Origin: Clostridia bacterium
GTDB taxonomy: Bacteria > Bacillota > Clostridia > Oscillospirales > CAG-272
Direction: 5' to 3'
Length of the DNA stretch: 5,940 nucleotides
NCBI GenBank assembly: GCA_017631215.1
Contig: JAGBTR010000077.1
Span: forward strand, 1 to 5,940
Shown: piece by piece, positions 5,729-5,940 of the stretch
Layout: each line of letters opens with the position of its first letter
Position numbering within the stretch: the stretch's first letter is position 1
Notes under the pieces: model-generated
Told to the model about the DNA's origin: nothing
Seen by the model: the letters and a program-made list of their open reading frames with translations, nothing else
The model's database searches: none
Program-made: the position numbers and the translations under genes

Positions 5729-5940
5729 TCAATATCTGCCGGCTGCGCCAAACAGCTTGATCTTCTCCATCGTTGCTTCCTTGACGGCCTGCTTAACAGC
5801 GGGCATCAGGTCGGTCTGACCCATGCCGGGCTTGTACATAGCAGCGGCGGTCTTTGCGAAAGCGGCGTTGATGTCGGTGAAGATGTTGACCTTGGAGATA
5901 CCCTTGGCAACCGACTGCTTGAAGTCGTCGTCGGACAGAC
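5729..5940 (-). CDS. C-terminus of a class II ketose-bisphosphate (fructose/tagatose-type) aldolase, partial
   Basis: The last 69 residues of a class II, metal-dependent aldolase, open at the right window edge. They include LSDDDFKQSVAKG, then ISKVNIFTDINAAF, and end in KLFGAAGRY before TGA (5729-5731). The K-hydrophobic-N-I-x-T-D/E motif after a short (S/T)-D/E-D segment is the phosphate-binding Asn/Thr/Asp region near the C-terminus of the FbaA/KbaY/GatY family. These enzymes reversibly cleave fructose- or tagatose-1,6-bisphosphate to dihydroxyacetone phosphate and glyceraldehyde 3-phosphate in the cytoplasm. The fragment cannot separate the fructose from the tagatose subtype, so no symbol is given. 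It has its own terminator and is probably an unrelated housekeeping neighbour of the lipoprotein genes. Confidence 0.8.
   Translation of the reverse strand, partial: LSDDDFKQSVAKGISKVNIFTDINAAFAKTAAAMYKPGMGQTDLMPAVKQAVKEATMEKIKLFGAAGRY

Overview
The window looks like a stretch of a Gram-positive, probably clostridial (Oscillospirales/Christensenellales-like) genome of moderately high GC. The basis is two consensus sigma-A type promoters with 17-nt spacers, strong AAAGGAG ribosome binding sites, lipobox signal peptides, Thr-Pro-Ser linkers, and the absence of any outer-membrane feature. The lineage is an inference; the sequence contains no phylogenetic marker beyond a short aldolase fragment. 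All supported genes lie on the minus strand, so the window reads from right to left.

From right to left: (1) The 3' end of a class II ketose-bisphosphate (fructose/tagatose-type) aldolase gene (5729-5940), closed by an intrinsic terminator (5678-5714). (2) An intergenic region of about 260 bp. It carries G/C-rich runs, a conserved inverted-repeat operator candidate (5563-5582), a consensus promoter (5510-5538) and an RBS (5478-5484). (3) One very large gene (388-5469) for a 1693-residue surface lipoprotein. In order it has a lipoprotein signal peptide, a Pro-rich linker, two tandem pectate-lyase-3/GH55-like right-handed beta-helix modules, and five copies of a ~150-residue domain joined by plain or (TPS)n linkers. 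(4) A GNRA-loop intrinsic terminator (323-357). (5) A second intergenic region of about 270 bp holding three 15-bp tandem repeats (251-295), then a second copy of the same operator (213-230), promoter (159-187) and RBS (126-132). (6) The first 39 codons of a second lipoprotein (1-118) whose signal peptide is nearly identical to that of the first.

The main result is that the two lipoprotein genes share a duplicated 5' module. From ATG to about 135 bp upstream, the -10, -35, inverted repeat and a further upstream TTGGCGA/TGACG element are all offset by exactly 5351 bp, although the sequence between these elements has drifted. This suggests two co-regulated, separately transcribed and separately terminated surface lipoproteins, plausibly for binding or breaking down an extracellular polysaccharide. 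The substrate, the catalytic residues and the regulator cannot be read from this sequence. The five-copy C-terminal domain matches no family I can name with confidence and is the best candidate for something undescribed.
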